From: Climacteris rufus
Taxonomy: Eukaryota > Chordata > Aves > Passeriformes > Climacteridae
Assembly: GCA_013398175.1 (NCBI GenBank)
Contig: VZRZ01008717.1
Coordinates: forward strand, 285,486 to 349,485
Direction: 5' to 3'
Length of the DNA stretch: 64,000 nt
In this document: piece by piece, positions 22,320 to 34,868 of the stretch
Layout: each line of letters opens with the position of its first letter
How positions within the stretch are numbered: the stretch's first letter is position 1
Made by a program: the position numbers and the translations under genes
The notes under the pieces: generated by a model
What the model saw: only the letters and a program-made list of their open reading frames with translations
What the model was told of the DNA's origin: nothing
Databases searched by the model: none

Positions 22320-22405
22320 ACTTCAAACTCAATGCAGATTAACTTTCCCAAGGTCATTGAGATCATTGTAGGCCAGGAGTGAAATTCAGAATGTCCTACA
22401 AACTC
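22320..22405 (-). mobile_element. Possible MIR/CORE-SINE-like fossil
   Basis: The stretch AACTTTCCCAAGGTCATTGA followed by GGCCAGGAGTGAAATTCAGA resembles the reverse complement of the conserved SINE core (the 'GACCTTGGGCAAGT' block next to the box-B region) seen in MIR-type elements of amniotes. The similarity is short and old, and chance or another CORE-SINE family is possible. Confidence 0.4.
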
Positions 22406-23742
22406 GATGGACGATTATCCACTGGCTCAATAATTTTCTATATTTTCACCTTTAAATAAGCTCCCAATTGGCAGAAGAAAATATCAAACAAAACTAAACA
22501 CAATAAAACTTTATCAGTAAAATAAAAGTGCTGACTCGCCATTTTTATGTGAAAACTCAGTTTAATCATTTTGTTTTGCAGGAACGGGGTATAATTAGAG
22601 AACCAGTGAGCATGTAACTCTGAATTTATTATGCAAGCAGCTATGAAAATTACTGTCTTCAGCACAAAATGATTGAAAGTCATTAGGAAGAGTGAATCCA
22701 AGGGTGAGCCCCCAGTGGGATGCCATCGCATGGGAAAGCGTAATTGGATAAAGTAGCATGGGGCCATGACAACCCAATTTGCTTCTCTCTGATGCTTGCC
22801 TGGACTTCCTCCCCAAATCTTCATCAGCTATGGAACTGGGAAGTCAAATGAGGCAGATCAATCATTGGGATGAGCTCTGCCATATGTGGGAAAGCTATTC
22901 TGGTGCAAAACAAAGCAAAAAGCAGTCAAAGCCACATATTGATGCTCATATGCCCTGCTGCAGCAACCAACTCATTTTTGCTCTTTGGGCGTTGCAGAAT
23001 GAGTTGAGTGCTGGTGAAGAAAATGGAATCTGTACACTTGGGAATTATGGATTCTTTTACTGAGTCACCTTCCAGCATCTCCTCTGCCACTAGAGGAATC
23101 TATACCTACAGAGATAGCAGAGGTCCCTGAGCACGCCTGGTCCCCAGAGCCAGGGGGGAGAGAGCCCACGAGCTCAGCTGCAGGAACTGGTTTTGAGTGT
23201 GCTCGTAGCCCAAGCCACTGGGATTTACTGTGATTGAGCCTGAGCCACAGTGAACACGGAAACAATACAGTCTGATAGATACCACAGCCAGCTGACAGGT
23301 GGGAATGTGCTCAAAGAACCACAGATCTGAGCTTTATGGTTCTGAAAATAAGCACTTCCTTTAATTATGTGGGTTGAAGGATGTAGCCACTGCTGTCCAT
23401 AGATTAGCATCGACTTGTTTCTGTCCTTGCAAGTTCTGGAATTTGCAGACATCTGAAGGAAGAAGTCTGAATAGTTATTAGGATAGATGAATAATATCTT
23501 TCATCAAAGAAACTGTCCCATCTCTTAGTGAGACCCCTCTTTTGAGGAAGTCATTGTTTTGGTTATTGTTCTTAGAAAAAGATGGTTCCTCACAGCTTGG
23601 CAGCTGCATTGCAGTCGTTTGACATTTTACATTACTGATTTCCATGTTTGTTGAGGGATTTACCCTCAACTGTATATTGCCTTGTGAAGGAACGAACAAG
23701 ATGTAATGGATTTAATCCAAAAGAGTTCAGGTTTATATTTAC
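22406..23742. other. Unique non-coding stretch
   Basis: No feature is recognised. The 128-codon minus-strand frame at 22438-22824 has no domain character. Confidence 0.4.
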
Positions 23743-23955
23743 TGATTAGATATTAGGAAAAAATTCTTGACTGTGAGGGTGATGAGTCCCTGGCACAGGT
23801 TGCCAGAGAAGCTGTGGCTGCCCCATCCCTAGAAGCATCCAAGGCCGGGTTGGACGGGGCTTGGAGCAACCTGGAATAGTGGAAGGTGTCCCTGCAAATG
23901 GCAGGGGGGTTGGAATGAGAGGATCTTGATGGTCCCTCCTTCTGTGAATTCATTT
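23743..23955 (+). mobile_element. CR1 LINE 3' end
   Basis: GATTAGATATTAGGAAAAAA, GACTGTGAGGGTGATGAGTC, GAAGCTGTGGCTGCCCCATC and GGAAGGTGTCCCTGCAAATG are all CR1 blocks. The final part after GATGGTCCC is altered and the terminal octamers are degraded. Confidence 0.92.
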
Positions 23956-24913
23956 CTCAAGTTTATCTCTGCTCTTCTGCAAACATTTCAATGTCGATAT
24001 ATTTGCACTCTCACATGTAAGTGTGCATTAGTGCTTGTGAGCCAAAGTATGCGAGTTCTTACTCTGCAGAGTCTAATTTACTGCTGAAAAAAATAAGGTG
24101 CTTTTCACCAGCACATAAATTCACTTCCTGCTGTTGCCTCTCCTGCAGAGTGAGGACACAGACACTTGTTAGTTTGAGCTACTGCTCCAAACTGTCAAAT
24201 TTCTCCCTGGACAAGCAGAAGGCGAACAAAGCGTCTCCTGAAAATGCTGCTTTTTCTGAACCTGGATAGAATGTTTTGGCTGATTTAGGACATTGATTAT
24301 GCAGGGCTGGGGGCACCTTGTACATTCATTTTATACCACTGCTGTCTTATCTTCTCTGTGCTACCTGTTCCTGCCTCCTTCTCCTGCAAGTCTTTGCCGG
24401 CCCAGGAAATATCAGGTGGAAAAAGCTTTCTTGAACGGGGGCTGAGGGAACAGCAAAGATAGGCTCTCCCTGGACAATGAGTTTTGGTGTTATTTCATAC
24501 TCCTTTTTAAGCCATAGACTTAAAAGTGCAAGGTCAGTGTTTCCCCAGTTCTGTAATAATCTGGAATCAGATCGGTTTTCTAAAGACTTTTTATTTTAGA
24601 TATGAGAAAGTTGCCTGAGACCCTGTCTGTAAAGAACAGAGTTATTACCTTTGTGGAGAGAGCAGCTGGAGCATAATTGATGTTCAGCAATATGATAAAA
24701 CTCGTACAGTATTAAGCTCTTTGGGGAAGGGTTTGTCCTTTAGCAGGATGTTGATATAGTGTCTGGATGCTGCTGCAGTCTGAATGCAATGAATTAATAT
24801 AATAGCAATGAGAGGCAATAGACTTTTTTCATGCAGAGTATACTGAAAGAATATTTCTAGATTCCATTTTGCTCCTGGAATTACTAATTGTAGTTATTCT
24901 GGGATATATTATT
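23956..24913. other. Unique non-coding stretch
   Basis: No feature is supported. Confidence 0.4.
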
Positions 24914-25022
24914 GTCTAGTGGGAGGTTCTCTGCCTGTGGCAGGAAGGTTGAAAGTGGATGATCTTTAAGGTCCCTTCCAACCCAAACCATTCTATAATT
25001 CTATGATTTCATGGTTCTATGA
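24914..25022 (+). mobile_element. CR1 LINE tail
   Basis: GTCTAGTGGGAGGTTCTCTG, GATGATCTTTAAGGTCCCTT and CAACCCAAACCATTCTATAA, followed by four rounds of an ATTCTATGA-like octamer. This is the most extended 3' microsatellite of any CR1 in the window. Confidence 0.92.
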
Positions 25023-25289
25023 AACAGGCACCCTCAGTACCAAGGTGAAGCTTTATAAAGGTATAAAATGAGCCTGATATCAAATAAAATTTTAAAAAAG
25101 AAAAAGGAGTCAAATAAACTGTCTGGGAAGGTATCACTTGCATAGAGGGAAAATTGGTTGCAGTGGTGTAATAACAAATATAAACAATGTGGAATGACCT
25201 CTGGAAGGAAAAACCATTTCTCAATAATCAACAAGAATCCATTGCAAAGGGTTGTGAGATGAAGGCCTGGTGGATTTATTTGGCTTACC

Positions 25290-25320
25290 AAAAAAAAAAA
25301 AAAACAAAAACAAAAACAAA
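25290..25320. repeat. Poly-A followed by CAAAAA repeat
   Basis: Fifteen A from 25290, then three CAAAAA units. There is no recognisable retroposed body next to it. Confidence 0.85.
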
Positions 25321-25397
25321 GGATCCTTGAGGTAGTGTCATGCACGAGAATATTAAGAATCTATGTGGCCATGGAAGAAGTGTTGCAGTTCTGTCAC

Positions 25398-25834
25398 GGG
25401 CTCAACAATGTTTGAGAGACTACACCTGCCATGGAGACAGGCTGGGAGAGCTGGGGGTGTTCAGCCTGGAGAAGAGAAAGTTTCAAGAAGAGCTTAGAAC
25501 CTCTTCCAGTGCCTAAAGAGGCTCCAGGAGAGCTGGAGAGGGATTTTTGATGAGGGTATCGAGTGACAGGACAAAGGGAAATGGCTTTAAGCTGAAAGAC
25601 AGCAGCTTTAGATGGGATATTAGGAAGAAATTCTTCCCTGTGAGGGTGCTGAGGCCCTGGCACAGGTTTCCCAGAGAAGCTGTGGCTGCCCCATCCCTGG
25701 AAATGTCCAAGGCCAGGTTGGATGCGGCTTGAACAACTTGGTCTAGTGAAAGGTGTCCCAGCCCATAGCAGTAGGGTCAGAACCAGGTGGTCTTGGCCCC
25801 TTCCAACCCAAACCCTTCTGTGATTCTGTGATTC
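25398..25834 (+). mobile_element. CR1 LINE 3' end, about 440 bp
   Basis: A well-preserved copy from the GGCTGGGAGAGCTGGGGGTG and TTCAGCCTGGAGAAGAGAAA blocks through AGGCTCCAGGAGAGCTGGAG, GATATTAGGAAGAAATTCTT and AGAGAAGCTGTGGCTGCCCC to the tail TTCTGTGATTCTGTGATTCTT. Apparent open frames on both strands are CR1 translation. Confidence 0.95.
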
Positions 25835-26921
25835 TTGCTGTGAAAGTCGTTAATGCTGTTTTAATGAGGGGTAGGTTTCAAGAAGGTGGCTGCAAAAATA
25901 GGTGCCAGCAATGTCACAAAATCTGCACCCAAAGCACAGCTGTTTCCAGTTGGGCGCGATGAGAAAACTGCAAGGAACAGCAAAGGTTTGAACGCTTTGC
26001 TGAACAAATGCCTGTTCAGTAAAAAAAGAGGCTTTTCTTTACATATTTTTGGTAAATAAACAAGCAAATGAGCTTTCACACTTAAAACTACTGAATAGTT
26101 CTGCACTCTGATTTATGGAAGATGATTGTAGCTGGCAAATATCAACAGATAAAAGTTTGGAAGATCTCATATGGGATTGTCTGCAGCAATAATTCTCATT
26201 AAAGTTGCAGTTAATTTGAAAATTTAACAGCAACAAATGACATTTTAAAAACTATTTTCTGTCATAGGCACTTTCACAGGATGGAGGTAATTTGGAAAAC
26301 AAATTTTATTGGATATTTTTAGTGGGAAACTCTTTATAGGAAAAAAAGTTAGATCATTTTTAGCAGATAATTATGATATCAGGATATTCAACTGTTGGTA
26401 TTCAAGGAAACACATAGACTGGAAGAGATATATCTCCTAGGGAACCCACTAAAAATACCTTTAGGATTATTAATGTTATAGATAAAGAAAATTAAAAGAG
26501 CAGTGACAGAATGAGAGCAGGTGGTGAAAAAGAGACCCATTCCCTGGTGTCTTCTATAAAAGATTTAGGAAATGACCAATTTCTGTGGTAGATCAGACTA
26601 TGTGGGTCTGTCAGGCCCTCAAAATGCTCCTCACCGCGATTACCAGATTTAATCTCTGCACTGCCTGGGCTCCCACCCCCAGCCAGAGCACTAATTGTGC
26701 AAAGCAGCCAAAATGGGTGCAATGACATCTTTCACTGCTTTTTTTAAGCTCCACAGAAACCCCCATTCCCATCCTCTTCCCTCTCACTTTACTTTCCAAC
26801 CCCCAGAAAAGAAGCTCAGGCATCTGCAGGGTCATCTCAGGTTCATTATTTCACACTGTTAGAAGGCCAAGCATCACATGGCCAAGACACCTTGAAGGGA
26901 ATTTTCTGGCACTAACTCTTA
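25835..26921. other. Unique non-coding stretch
   Basis: No feature is supported. The composition is AT-rich at 26030-26500. Confidence 0.4.
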
Positions 26922-27300
26922 CGGAATCCTAGACTAGTTTGGGTTGAAAGGGACCTTAAAGATCATCTTGTTCCAGCCCCCTGACATGGGCAGGGACACC
27001 TTCCATTAACCCAGTAGCTCTAAGCCCCATCCAGCCTGGCCCTGAGCAATTCCATGGAGTTCACAAACTCTATGACCAAGCTGTGCCAGTACTTCACCCC
27101 CCTTATAATAAGTAATTTCTTCATCATATCTAATCTATGTCTCCCCTCCTTCACTTTAATGCTATGCCCCCTTGTCCTTGTGGAAAATCCCTCTCCATCC
27201 TGCTTGTATGCTCCCTTTAGGTACTGGAAAGTACCATAAGGTCTCTCTCTCTCTTCTCCCTGCTCTTCCCTACTCAGCTTTTTGCCAGTGCTCCCCATTT
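26922..27300 (-). mobile_element. CR1 LINE 3' end
   Basis: Antisense copy, diverged: GACTAGTTTGGGTTGAAAGG, GATCATCTTGTTCCAGCCCC, AAGTAATTTCTTCATCATAT, GCTATGCCCCCTTGTCCTTG and CCTTTAGGTACTGGAAAGTA. It extends into the region that normally encodes the 'LFSLEKRR' block, where it becomes hard to align. Confidence 0.88.
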
Positions 27301-27600
27301 TTTTGAAGTGTGATGCTCAGAACCATGGCTGGTTTAGAGAATTTTCTAGGGCTCAAAAAAAACTGGATGGGAATCCTTGGGCAAAGTTGAATGCATGTCT
27401 TGTAAGCTTTGCTCCTGCATGGATATCTTGGCAGGTTCCTGCAGGTTCCCCTTGGATGCACACATTCATTGTGACAGCACGACAACCATCGTCCCTCTGC
27501 GGGCACCCACTTTTTCACATCCATCTTCACCATGCTTCCTTATCTTCCTTAGGAAAATGTCATGTGAAACACTATCCAGAGCCTTTCTACTGCTAGCACG
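27301..27600 (-). mobile_element. LINE reverse-transcriptase fossil (CR1/L2 clade)
   Basis: On the minus strand, 27547-27585 encodes KALDSVSHDIFLR. This corresponds to the conserved KAFDTVSHDILL block of CR1/L2-clade reverse transcriptases, and 'RKHGEDGC' follows soon after, like the CR1 'HGLDGC' block. The frame stays open for about 33 codons before a stop. In an intact CR1 this block lies well over 1 kb before the 3' end. It is therefore not collinear with the CR1 tail at 26922-27300 unless there was a large deletion between them. The boundaries are uncertain. Confidence 0.55.
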
Positions 27601-30426
27601 TAACCTCTGCTACTTCTCTCCTGCTCCCAAGACCCATCACCCTGTACTGGGAAAGCAACAACAGTTGTCTGACATAATTGGTTCTGATAAACTGAAGATT
27701 TGGCGCTCGCACAGCAACCAGGATAATAACACGAGTCTGGGAACTAGGCAGGGATGAGGGGAAGGAGCGAGGGAATTCAAGGAGCAAACACCAGCTGAAA
27801 TAATGGAAATTCCTGGCCAGGTTTATCCTGGAAGGTTACTACACATGCTGTCTTATAGAGACCACCACCAGATCTCATGGGGCAGCCATTTGTGCCAGTA
27901 ATTTGGTCTAGATGGCTTCTGGGGACATGCTTTTCTTGTGCTTGTAAGAAAACCTCACCTGAGCAAAGCTTGAACAGAAATCAAGATAAAGCAGGATGGT
28001 TTCCTGTGGAAAGAAGACCCTAAAATGATTCCTCTGGTTGATCAGCCTTAACAGTTCTTCCTCCTCCCTCTTCAGATGTTGCTGGGATCCACAGCAGTTT
28101 TGCCATAGGGCCATTATTTTCATAAGAAATGCCCCAAAATTATTTTCTTTCTGGCCATGCCCCACTTTCGTTTAGAGACAAGAGTCCTGAGTCAGATAAT
28201 GCCTCACTTTGCCAACTACTTCATCACTCTTCAAACACAGACACCCCCCAGCCATCAATCCTACAGCTTCCCCTGCCTCCACCAACCGATCCTCTTGCCA
28301 AGAGCAAGAAGAGCTTCCCTGTTCCCGAAATCCTGACACTCTAATTTAGCAGGTTTCTCACAAAGTCTAGACATTTCCTGAATTGCATGTAAAAAGCTCC
28401 TGCTCTGCTTCAACTCCATTAATCCTGCAGCTCCAGGCCCACCAAGGCTGATACTTCTCCAGCAGCTCTGGGTGAATTACAGTTTAAATGACAACCGTCC
28501 AACTTCTTGGCAGTGGCTCTGTGCCCTTCATTCCTGTATTTTTCTGGATGGAAGGAAAGAAATGATAAATCCCTTTGAGGCTTCTGTCTGTCCCATTACA
28601 GCAGAATTTAACTGGGCTGGGAGAGTTCAGTGCAAATTGGATGGTTTGTACCACAGTTAGTTGATAGCATCCTCCTGCAAGCCAATAAAAACCCTTGCTC
28701 TCAGACTCTCAGGGTGTCTCTGTTGGCTGTGTCATAGATGGAGAAGATGAAAGAAGGCTAATGGACCAGTTAGAAAGTCTTTTGGTGCCTCATTTACTTT
28801 CTACAGAGCCTTCCTTGGCATTAAGCTTAGTCTTGCTTCCAGAGTCCTAAATAGAGCTATTTGCAATATTTTCTTTTAAAGTTTTCTTTTAGATAAAAAC
28901 GACTTTATTTCCTCAAACAAACACAAAGCACGACTGTTTGTAATTTTCACATTTTCCTGGTTTTAGTGATATCTGGAGAAGCCTTTAAAAAAATCCATCA
29001 GCATTCAATATGCATCTTTCCCATCCTTTCCTTCTTTATGAATTCTTCTTTGCCTGTGCAGAAAGATTTTTAAAAAGTAAAAATAAAGAGAAGCAAGAGA
29101 GAAACAAGGGACATCAATAAATCCTTATTCATATTCACCATTCTAAAAGCAAGAACTGAACTAAGTCTTTTTGCCACAGCAATTGGGAGTTCATGATCAG
29201 TGGCTCATCCAGTGACGGAGGGAACAATCTCCAGGGCTGGGCTGCTCTTCATAGAACATTTTGCTGAATCATTTTATTATTATTTATCCATTTTTTATTT
29301 ATTTTTACTGATGCTGTTGTTGTTGCTGTAGCTATTAGATAGCTCACATGGAGAAATCACCCCTCTGTGTCCCTCTAGAAACTCCTCTTTTCCCCAGTGA
29401 TGATTAGTCATTATTGATTATCTATTTCATCACTTTGCCATGTGTTTTACCAATATCTTCACCTGCTAATTTTGTCATCACTGCTACATCAAATGCCTTG
29501 GGAAGGTTTGTTCCTCTGGAGAAGAATGCACGAGGCAGCTTTGCAATGCCAGATCAGTTTAATTCCATTTCATTAGACACGTGACATCCATACTCCCAAG
29601 CTTTCTGCATTTTCTCCCATGTTTAAAGACTTATCAAAAGCTGACCCCAAATGCAATGCAGCCATTTGCCCCTGTCTTTCAGAATTGCAGGGTGTAAATC
29701 ACTCTGCCTACACATTCAATGTATTTCTATCAGCAGATATCCATTACAATGCTCTTGGTTTCTGAACAGCTGCAAAGGATTTGACACCCAAAGGTGATAT
29801 TAATTTTCCACCGTTATTGTTATTCCAAAGGGATAAAAAGAAACAGTCACCGTACACTTTTTCTTAGACATCACAAGCCATCTCCATCTGTCATTGGGTC
29901 ACATATCGCTGCAATTTTTCTTTTCTATCCCAAAGTGCATGGCCTTTTAATTGATGCCTTCGTTTTTTTCCCTGGATGGCTTCTCAACACTTCAGATATC
30001 ATTATTCAGCTCAGTTGTTATCACTTTCCTTTTTCATCACAAGTTATTACATTGCTTTTGAGTTTCTAATCAGCATTTTTCAGGTCTCTCACAATGAGAG
30101 GTTTATTGTGTTTTACTGAACATCTTGTGCGATAGCACCAACTTTTACAATGCTGTGTCATAGGAAGGAAAAAAAAATTGAGTGTTACCTAACTTGTCCT
30201 GCAGTTAGGATTGCTCCTGGCTTCCTGTCTGCAGTCTCTCCTGGACTGATATCCCTGCCTCCTCTAAAGAGAGATTTTGGTGATGTTCTGCAAAGACACT
30301 CAAGTTGGGCTCTCCAGCACAGACCTTTTCCCACATGAGCTCAACACCTCACCTGTAACATTTGTGCAGAGCACCAAGGACTGCTTTTTCTCACACATTT
30401 CTTGCACATCATCAACACACCTAAGA
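27601..30426. other. Unique AT-rich stretch
   Basis: Nearly 3 kb without a recognised repeat, gene or RNA gene. Parts such as 29390-29600 contain runs of TGATTA/TAATTT-type words with little low-complexity sequence. They could be constrained non-coding DNA, but that cannot be shown here. Confidence 0.4.
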
Positions 30427-30890
30427 TGTGGGCCTGTTGGAATGAGTCCGGAGGAGGCCACTAAGTTGATTACAGGGCTGGAGCACCTCTGATATGGGGA
30501 TAGGCTGGGACTGTTCAGCCTGGAGAAGAGAAGGACACCTTGGAGCCCCTTCCAGTACCTGAAGGGAGCTTACAAGAAGGCTGGTGAGCAACTTTTCACA
30601 AGGGTATGGAGTTATAGGACAAGGAAGAATGGCCTTAAGCTGAAGGAGGGTAGATTTAGATTAGATATTAGGAAGAAATTCCTCCCTGTGAAGGTGGTGA
30701 GGTCCTGACACAGGTTGTCCAGCGAGGTTGTGGATGTTCTATGCCTGGAAATGTTGAAGGCCAGGTTGGATGGAACTTTGAGCAACCTGGTCTAGTGGAA
30801 GGTGTCCCTGCCCATGGCAGGGGGTTGGAACTAAATAATCTTTAATGCCTCTTCCAACCCAAACCGTTCTGTCATTCCATGATTCTATGA
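30427..30890 (+). mobile_element. CR1 LINE 3' end, about 465 bp
   Basis: Begins at GCCTGTTGGAATGAGTCCGG and includes GGGCTGGAGCACCTCTGATA, TTCAGCCTGGAGAAGAGAAG, GATTAGATATTAGGAAGAAA and CTAGTGGAAGGTGTCCCTGC, with the tail GTCATTCCATGATTCTATGA. One of the best-preserved copies. Confidence 0.95.
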
Positions 30891-32339
30891 CCCTCCCCAC
30901 TAAGAGGCTTCCTGACAGGACCTTGGTTCCTGAGCAGTTAAACCCATTTTGTGTTACTTCCCTTTTGCATGATGTGTTGATTTCTGTACCAGTCTCCAAC
31001 CTGCAGTGGCCATTAGGATTCTCCAGCCTGTGTCTTCCATATTGCTAATAAGGCTTTTAAGCAGATTGATCTGACATTGATTCACACTGTGATCCAAGTG
31101 ACAGCTCCTTGTGACTCACACATACCTTATATCCCAAAGCAGGACACGCTGCTATTAAGACACTGGATTTGGATTCTTGAGGTCTGGCATTTGTCCATTT
31201 CTCTTTCATTTATCTTCTTGCTGTGTTTGCACAGGGGATTTATTTCCTTTGAAGTCTTTCTCCTTTGGTACATGGTAGACAAGGTCACTGACCTTCCACA
31301 AGGAAGAATTTTTAGCACATATTTATTAAAGCTCCTGTGGGCTCTGTGTTACCTGTGGCCACATGAAGATATCCACACTGAGAAGAAGAGCTTTTGGTTC
31401 GCTGACCTGGCGGCCAGTCTGGAGATAATTCTATGTATCACAAAAATAGGGATCTCATTATCCTGTGATTTCTCAGGAAATGGCAAATAAGTATTTTGGT
31501 CACCTCAGGCACTTGTGTGAGGCACCTCCTCCAGTCACTAGAGATAAAGAGACCAGAGTTGGGAGGTCTTCATCAGTCTTCTGCTGTGATTGTTGCCTCA
31601 GTCACCAAGAGAGAACAAATGTTGCAAATTCCATGTACAGTGAATTACTTTAAATTCCCAGGAGCTTGGTTTTTCTATGCTCTGGTTTAAAAAAAAAATG
31701 GCAAAAGAACCCCCTGGATTTTAGTACTTAATTAAAGACATTATTAGTATTTTTACCAAAACTGAAATTTATTGAGACCTCTCTGTGGGTGCACACCAGC
31801 CTAGATAAAGGTTATTCTTTGTTTTCTATGCTACAACCAGTTTTAAACTCAGCAGTCCTCTCACAGACAATATCAATTAATATCATGAGTAGTGCTTTTT
31901 GTGAGACTGTTTCAAATGTCAAGTCATTAACTGGCATATTAAATCTGCAAATTTCCCTTCATCCAATAATTTTATAATTCTGTCAAAGAAAGCAATTTTT
32001 CATGTTGTAATTCCCATCACCCCTTTGCATCCATCCCCTGCTGTTCACCACTCAAACAGTGGCACATTTTGTGGTGTCCTTATTTCCTTCACCCCACACT
32101 TCTGTGCATGAGGATCTTACCAGAAAGGCTGGACTGGTCCTGGTCACAAAATAATGTGGGCCATGTTTATGAGTAAAACTGCTCTCTTCTTCCTTCCCAG
32201 TCCTATATTCCAAGGAGTTTTCTGCTTTGAGCTGGCTCTCTTGCTCTTTGGCTGTTCAGATGGGGAAGGAAGAAGACCTCTGAAGCATGAGGATTTGTGA
32301 CCATTAGAAAATGCAATAAGATTGTTCCAATCCTACTTG
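30891..32339. other. Unique non-coding stretch
   Basis: A 137-codon plus-strand frame (31077-31490) has two hydrophobic runs but no recognisable domain, no start context I can support and no second supporting feature. No gene is called. Confidence 0.4.
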
Positions 32340-32484
32340 TCTTCAAGGCCAGGCTGTATTGGGTTCTGATTAATCTGATCTAGTGGAAGGTGCCCCTGAC
32401 CATGGCAGGGGATTGGAACAAGATGGTCTTTAAGATCCCTTCCAACTCGAAAGACTCTATGATTCCATAATTCTGTGATTCTAC
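32340..32484 (+). mobile_element. CR1 LINE tail
   Basis: GATCTAGTGGAAGGTGCCCC, CATGGCAGGGGATTGGAACA and TTAAGATCCCTTCCAACTCG, with an octamer tail of CTATGATTCCATAATTCTGTG. Confidence 0.92.
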
Positions 32485-32674
32485 TTGAACATCAACTGGG
32501 AGCTTTAGGTTCAAATTCTCTAAAGAGAGGGGAAGCAAACTCCCAGTAGATTCATCCTACTTATAGTAAAGCCTTCCAGGGTAGGTGACCTTTCTCTGCT
32601 CATGCCCTTGGGAAAAGCAAGTAGAGACACTTTAGTGAAGGGGTGAACATCACGTCAGAAACCTATAGCTACTG

Positions 32675-32753
32675 TTGGGAATTGGTTGGACTCGATGATC
32701 CTGGAGATCTTTTCCAACCTTAATGGTTCTGATTCTACAATGATTCTATGAAA
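32675..32753 (+). mobile_element. CR1 LINE tail, other subfamily
   Basis: GGTTGGACTCGATGATCCTG, GAGATCTTTTCCAACCTTAA and GATTCTACAATGATTCTATG. This is the 'GGACTCGATGATC' subfamily, distinct from the copy 190 bases upstream. Confidence 0.88.
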
Positions 32754-32926
32754 TGTCTTTGATAAGGTGTTGTGAGCCCAGTTCTTGTTCGGATTTGCAT
32801 TGACAGAGGGCAGTTGTGGAAATGGAAACTGGGACACTTGTCCCTGCTTCTGTACAGATCTGGAATTATCTCTTCATTGGCATACTAGCAGATTTCCAGA
32901 TTCTAAATGTAGATGACTTGGTGGAG

Positions 32927-33022
32927 AATCACAGAATCATGGAATGGTTTCGTTTGGAATATACCTTAGAGATCATCTCATTCCAAGCTCCCTGCCATAG
33001 GCAGGGAACATTCCACTAAACT
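32927..33022 (-). mobile_element. CR1 LINE tail
   Basis: AATCACAGAATCATGGAATG, AGATCATCTCATTCCAAGCT and GCCATAGGCAGGGAACATTC in antisense. It is the third CR1 tail within 700 bases and the only one on the minus strand. Confidence 0.9.
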
Positions 33023-34724
33023 CAGAATTTCAGCCAAATACTCAGAAACTTAATTTAAAGAGGTCTGTTAGACTTGTTCCAGTGGATCAGCCTGTCCATC
33101 AGCCCAAGTCCCCTGTCCGTGACAGCTGGTGCTCATGAACACTTAGGCTAAGAGCATAAAATGGGAGTTATAAAGAGGTAATTTCTTACATTTCCTGGCT
33201 TGGAGTACATCTGATTAAATAAACATCTTTGTCAAAACGAATGGGGAATAAATTGAGTCAGTAAATGGACAGCTAGTCAACACAGACAGTGGAATTTAGG
33301 ACATGATTCATTGGATCATGAAGCAGATTTATAAAAAAAGGTCAGGTGACTCAATCCTTAAAAATGCCTATATCTCTTCATTAATTATAGAGACAACTTG
33401 CTTTGACATGTTCAGTCTCGATTCTGTAGACATCTACAGTTACATGGCCTGAGCCAAACTGAAGCTGTGTGATAAAATCCTGCCATGGTGAGCTGACGTG
33501 TTAAAATCCTGTCCTGGTGAGCATATCCCTGAAGGGATTTTTCTATTTTTCCCCTACCTCTGAAGTCTTTAAAAGTCTGAGCTTGCTCACCTCTCCCCAC
33601 TTGTTTCAGACACTGAGAACTTCGGGTTATCGTTCCACAGACTTTCAAAACGAACAGCACAAAATGTCGTTTAATTAACAACTTGCCACCATCAGCAAGA
33701 GTTAATTTGAGCAGAGACCAATTCATTTTGGAATTAGATATTTCTGTTGCAAACAAGGCAGCAGCAAGCATGATCTACAGCACCTGTAAATTTTACCAGT
33801 AATAATTTTAGTATTCTTTGAAAATCAATTCCAAATTCTATTAGTTTACTCCCCTCATCCCCCTCCCTCACCATTCAGATTTAGATCATAGTACTTGGAA
33901 TAGTTTTAATCCATTACCTGAATAATTCCAATTATCATTCTGTACTACTTTATGGCCTTTAATTTTACTGCTATTTTTTTTACATCATCTGTTAACCATT
34001 GCCTTGGCAAGCTAAATGCAAAAGTGGAAGAATTCAACTGTGGGCAAACCCAGCTTTTCCAGCTGCCTCTGTTCAGCTACCTCCATCTATCTTTCCCACC
34101 TGTCCTTATGTCTGGTCCTGGCAATTCCTCTCTCCTGCAGGTGCGTGGGGAGCTCACAGGTGGAGGCAATTGTCGGGAGGAAAGATTTTGGACAAGCACT
34201 GCTCCACCTGCTCTGCCTTCCCACAACAGGGGACCAGCCATGCATGAAGAATGATAATTACCTACTGTAAATCAAGAAAAGTCAGTTTGATGTACTGAAT
34301 TTTTATTACCCCTCTCACTGCCTTTCCCCCCACCCCCCTTCTTTTGACAGGATTAATATTCAGGCATCTGGATATGAAGACAGGAAGGAGAAAAAAATCT
34401 TTTTAGTAAAACTGCAAGAAGTTGTGGTTGTTGGTTATAACAAGGTGCTGCCAGGACCCCACGTGAAATCAGGACTATTCTTCTGTACACGTCTAAGTAA
34501 CCCAGAGCATTTCTAGTCTGAACAAGCAGGACAAAGGAAAGTTTCACACCTGTCTAACATTTGGAAATGGAGGCAGACTTTTTTTAATATGTTAAGCTGA
34601 TACCACAGAGGGAATTGGTGCCACAATCAAAAAGTGGATTCTAACCCTTTTAGTCTTGATCAGGGCCTTCAGTGACAAGACACAGTTAAAGACTGTCTCT
34701 TCAAACTGTTTAAAATAGATTAAT
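33023..34724. other. Unique non-coding stretch
   Basis: No feature is recognised. Three overlapping plus-strand frames at 33952-34270 are alternative frames of one GC-richer patch, and none resembles a known protein. Confidence 0.4.
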
Positions 34725-34868
34725 AGAATCACAGGATGGTTTAGACTGGAAGGGAACTTAGAGATCATCTTGTTCCAACCCCTCTGCCACGGGCAGGGAC
34801 AGTTTCCACTACACCTGGTTGCTCAGAGCCCCATCCAGCTTGGCATTGAACACCTCCAGGGATAGGAT
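34725..34868 (-). mobile_element. CR1 LINE 3' end
   Basis: AGAATCACAGGATGGTTTAG, AGATCATCTTGTTCCAACCC, GCCACGGGCAGGGACAGTTT and AACACCTCCAGGGATAGGAT in antisense. Confidence 0.92.

Noticed and set aside
31077..31490. 137-codon plus-strand frame with hydrophobic runs, considered as an olfactory-receptor-like or membrane protein
   Set aside because: None of the conserved motifs of such receptors is present, and the hydrophobic runs follow from T-rich DNA.
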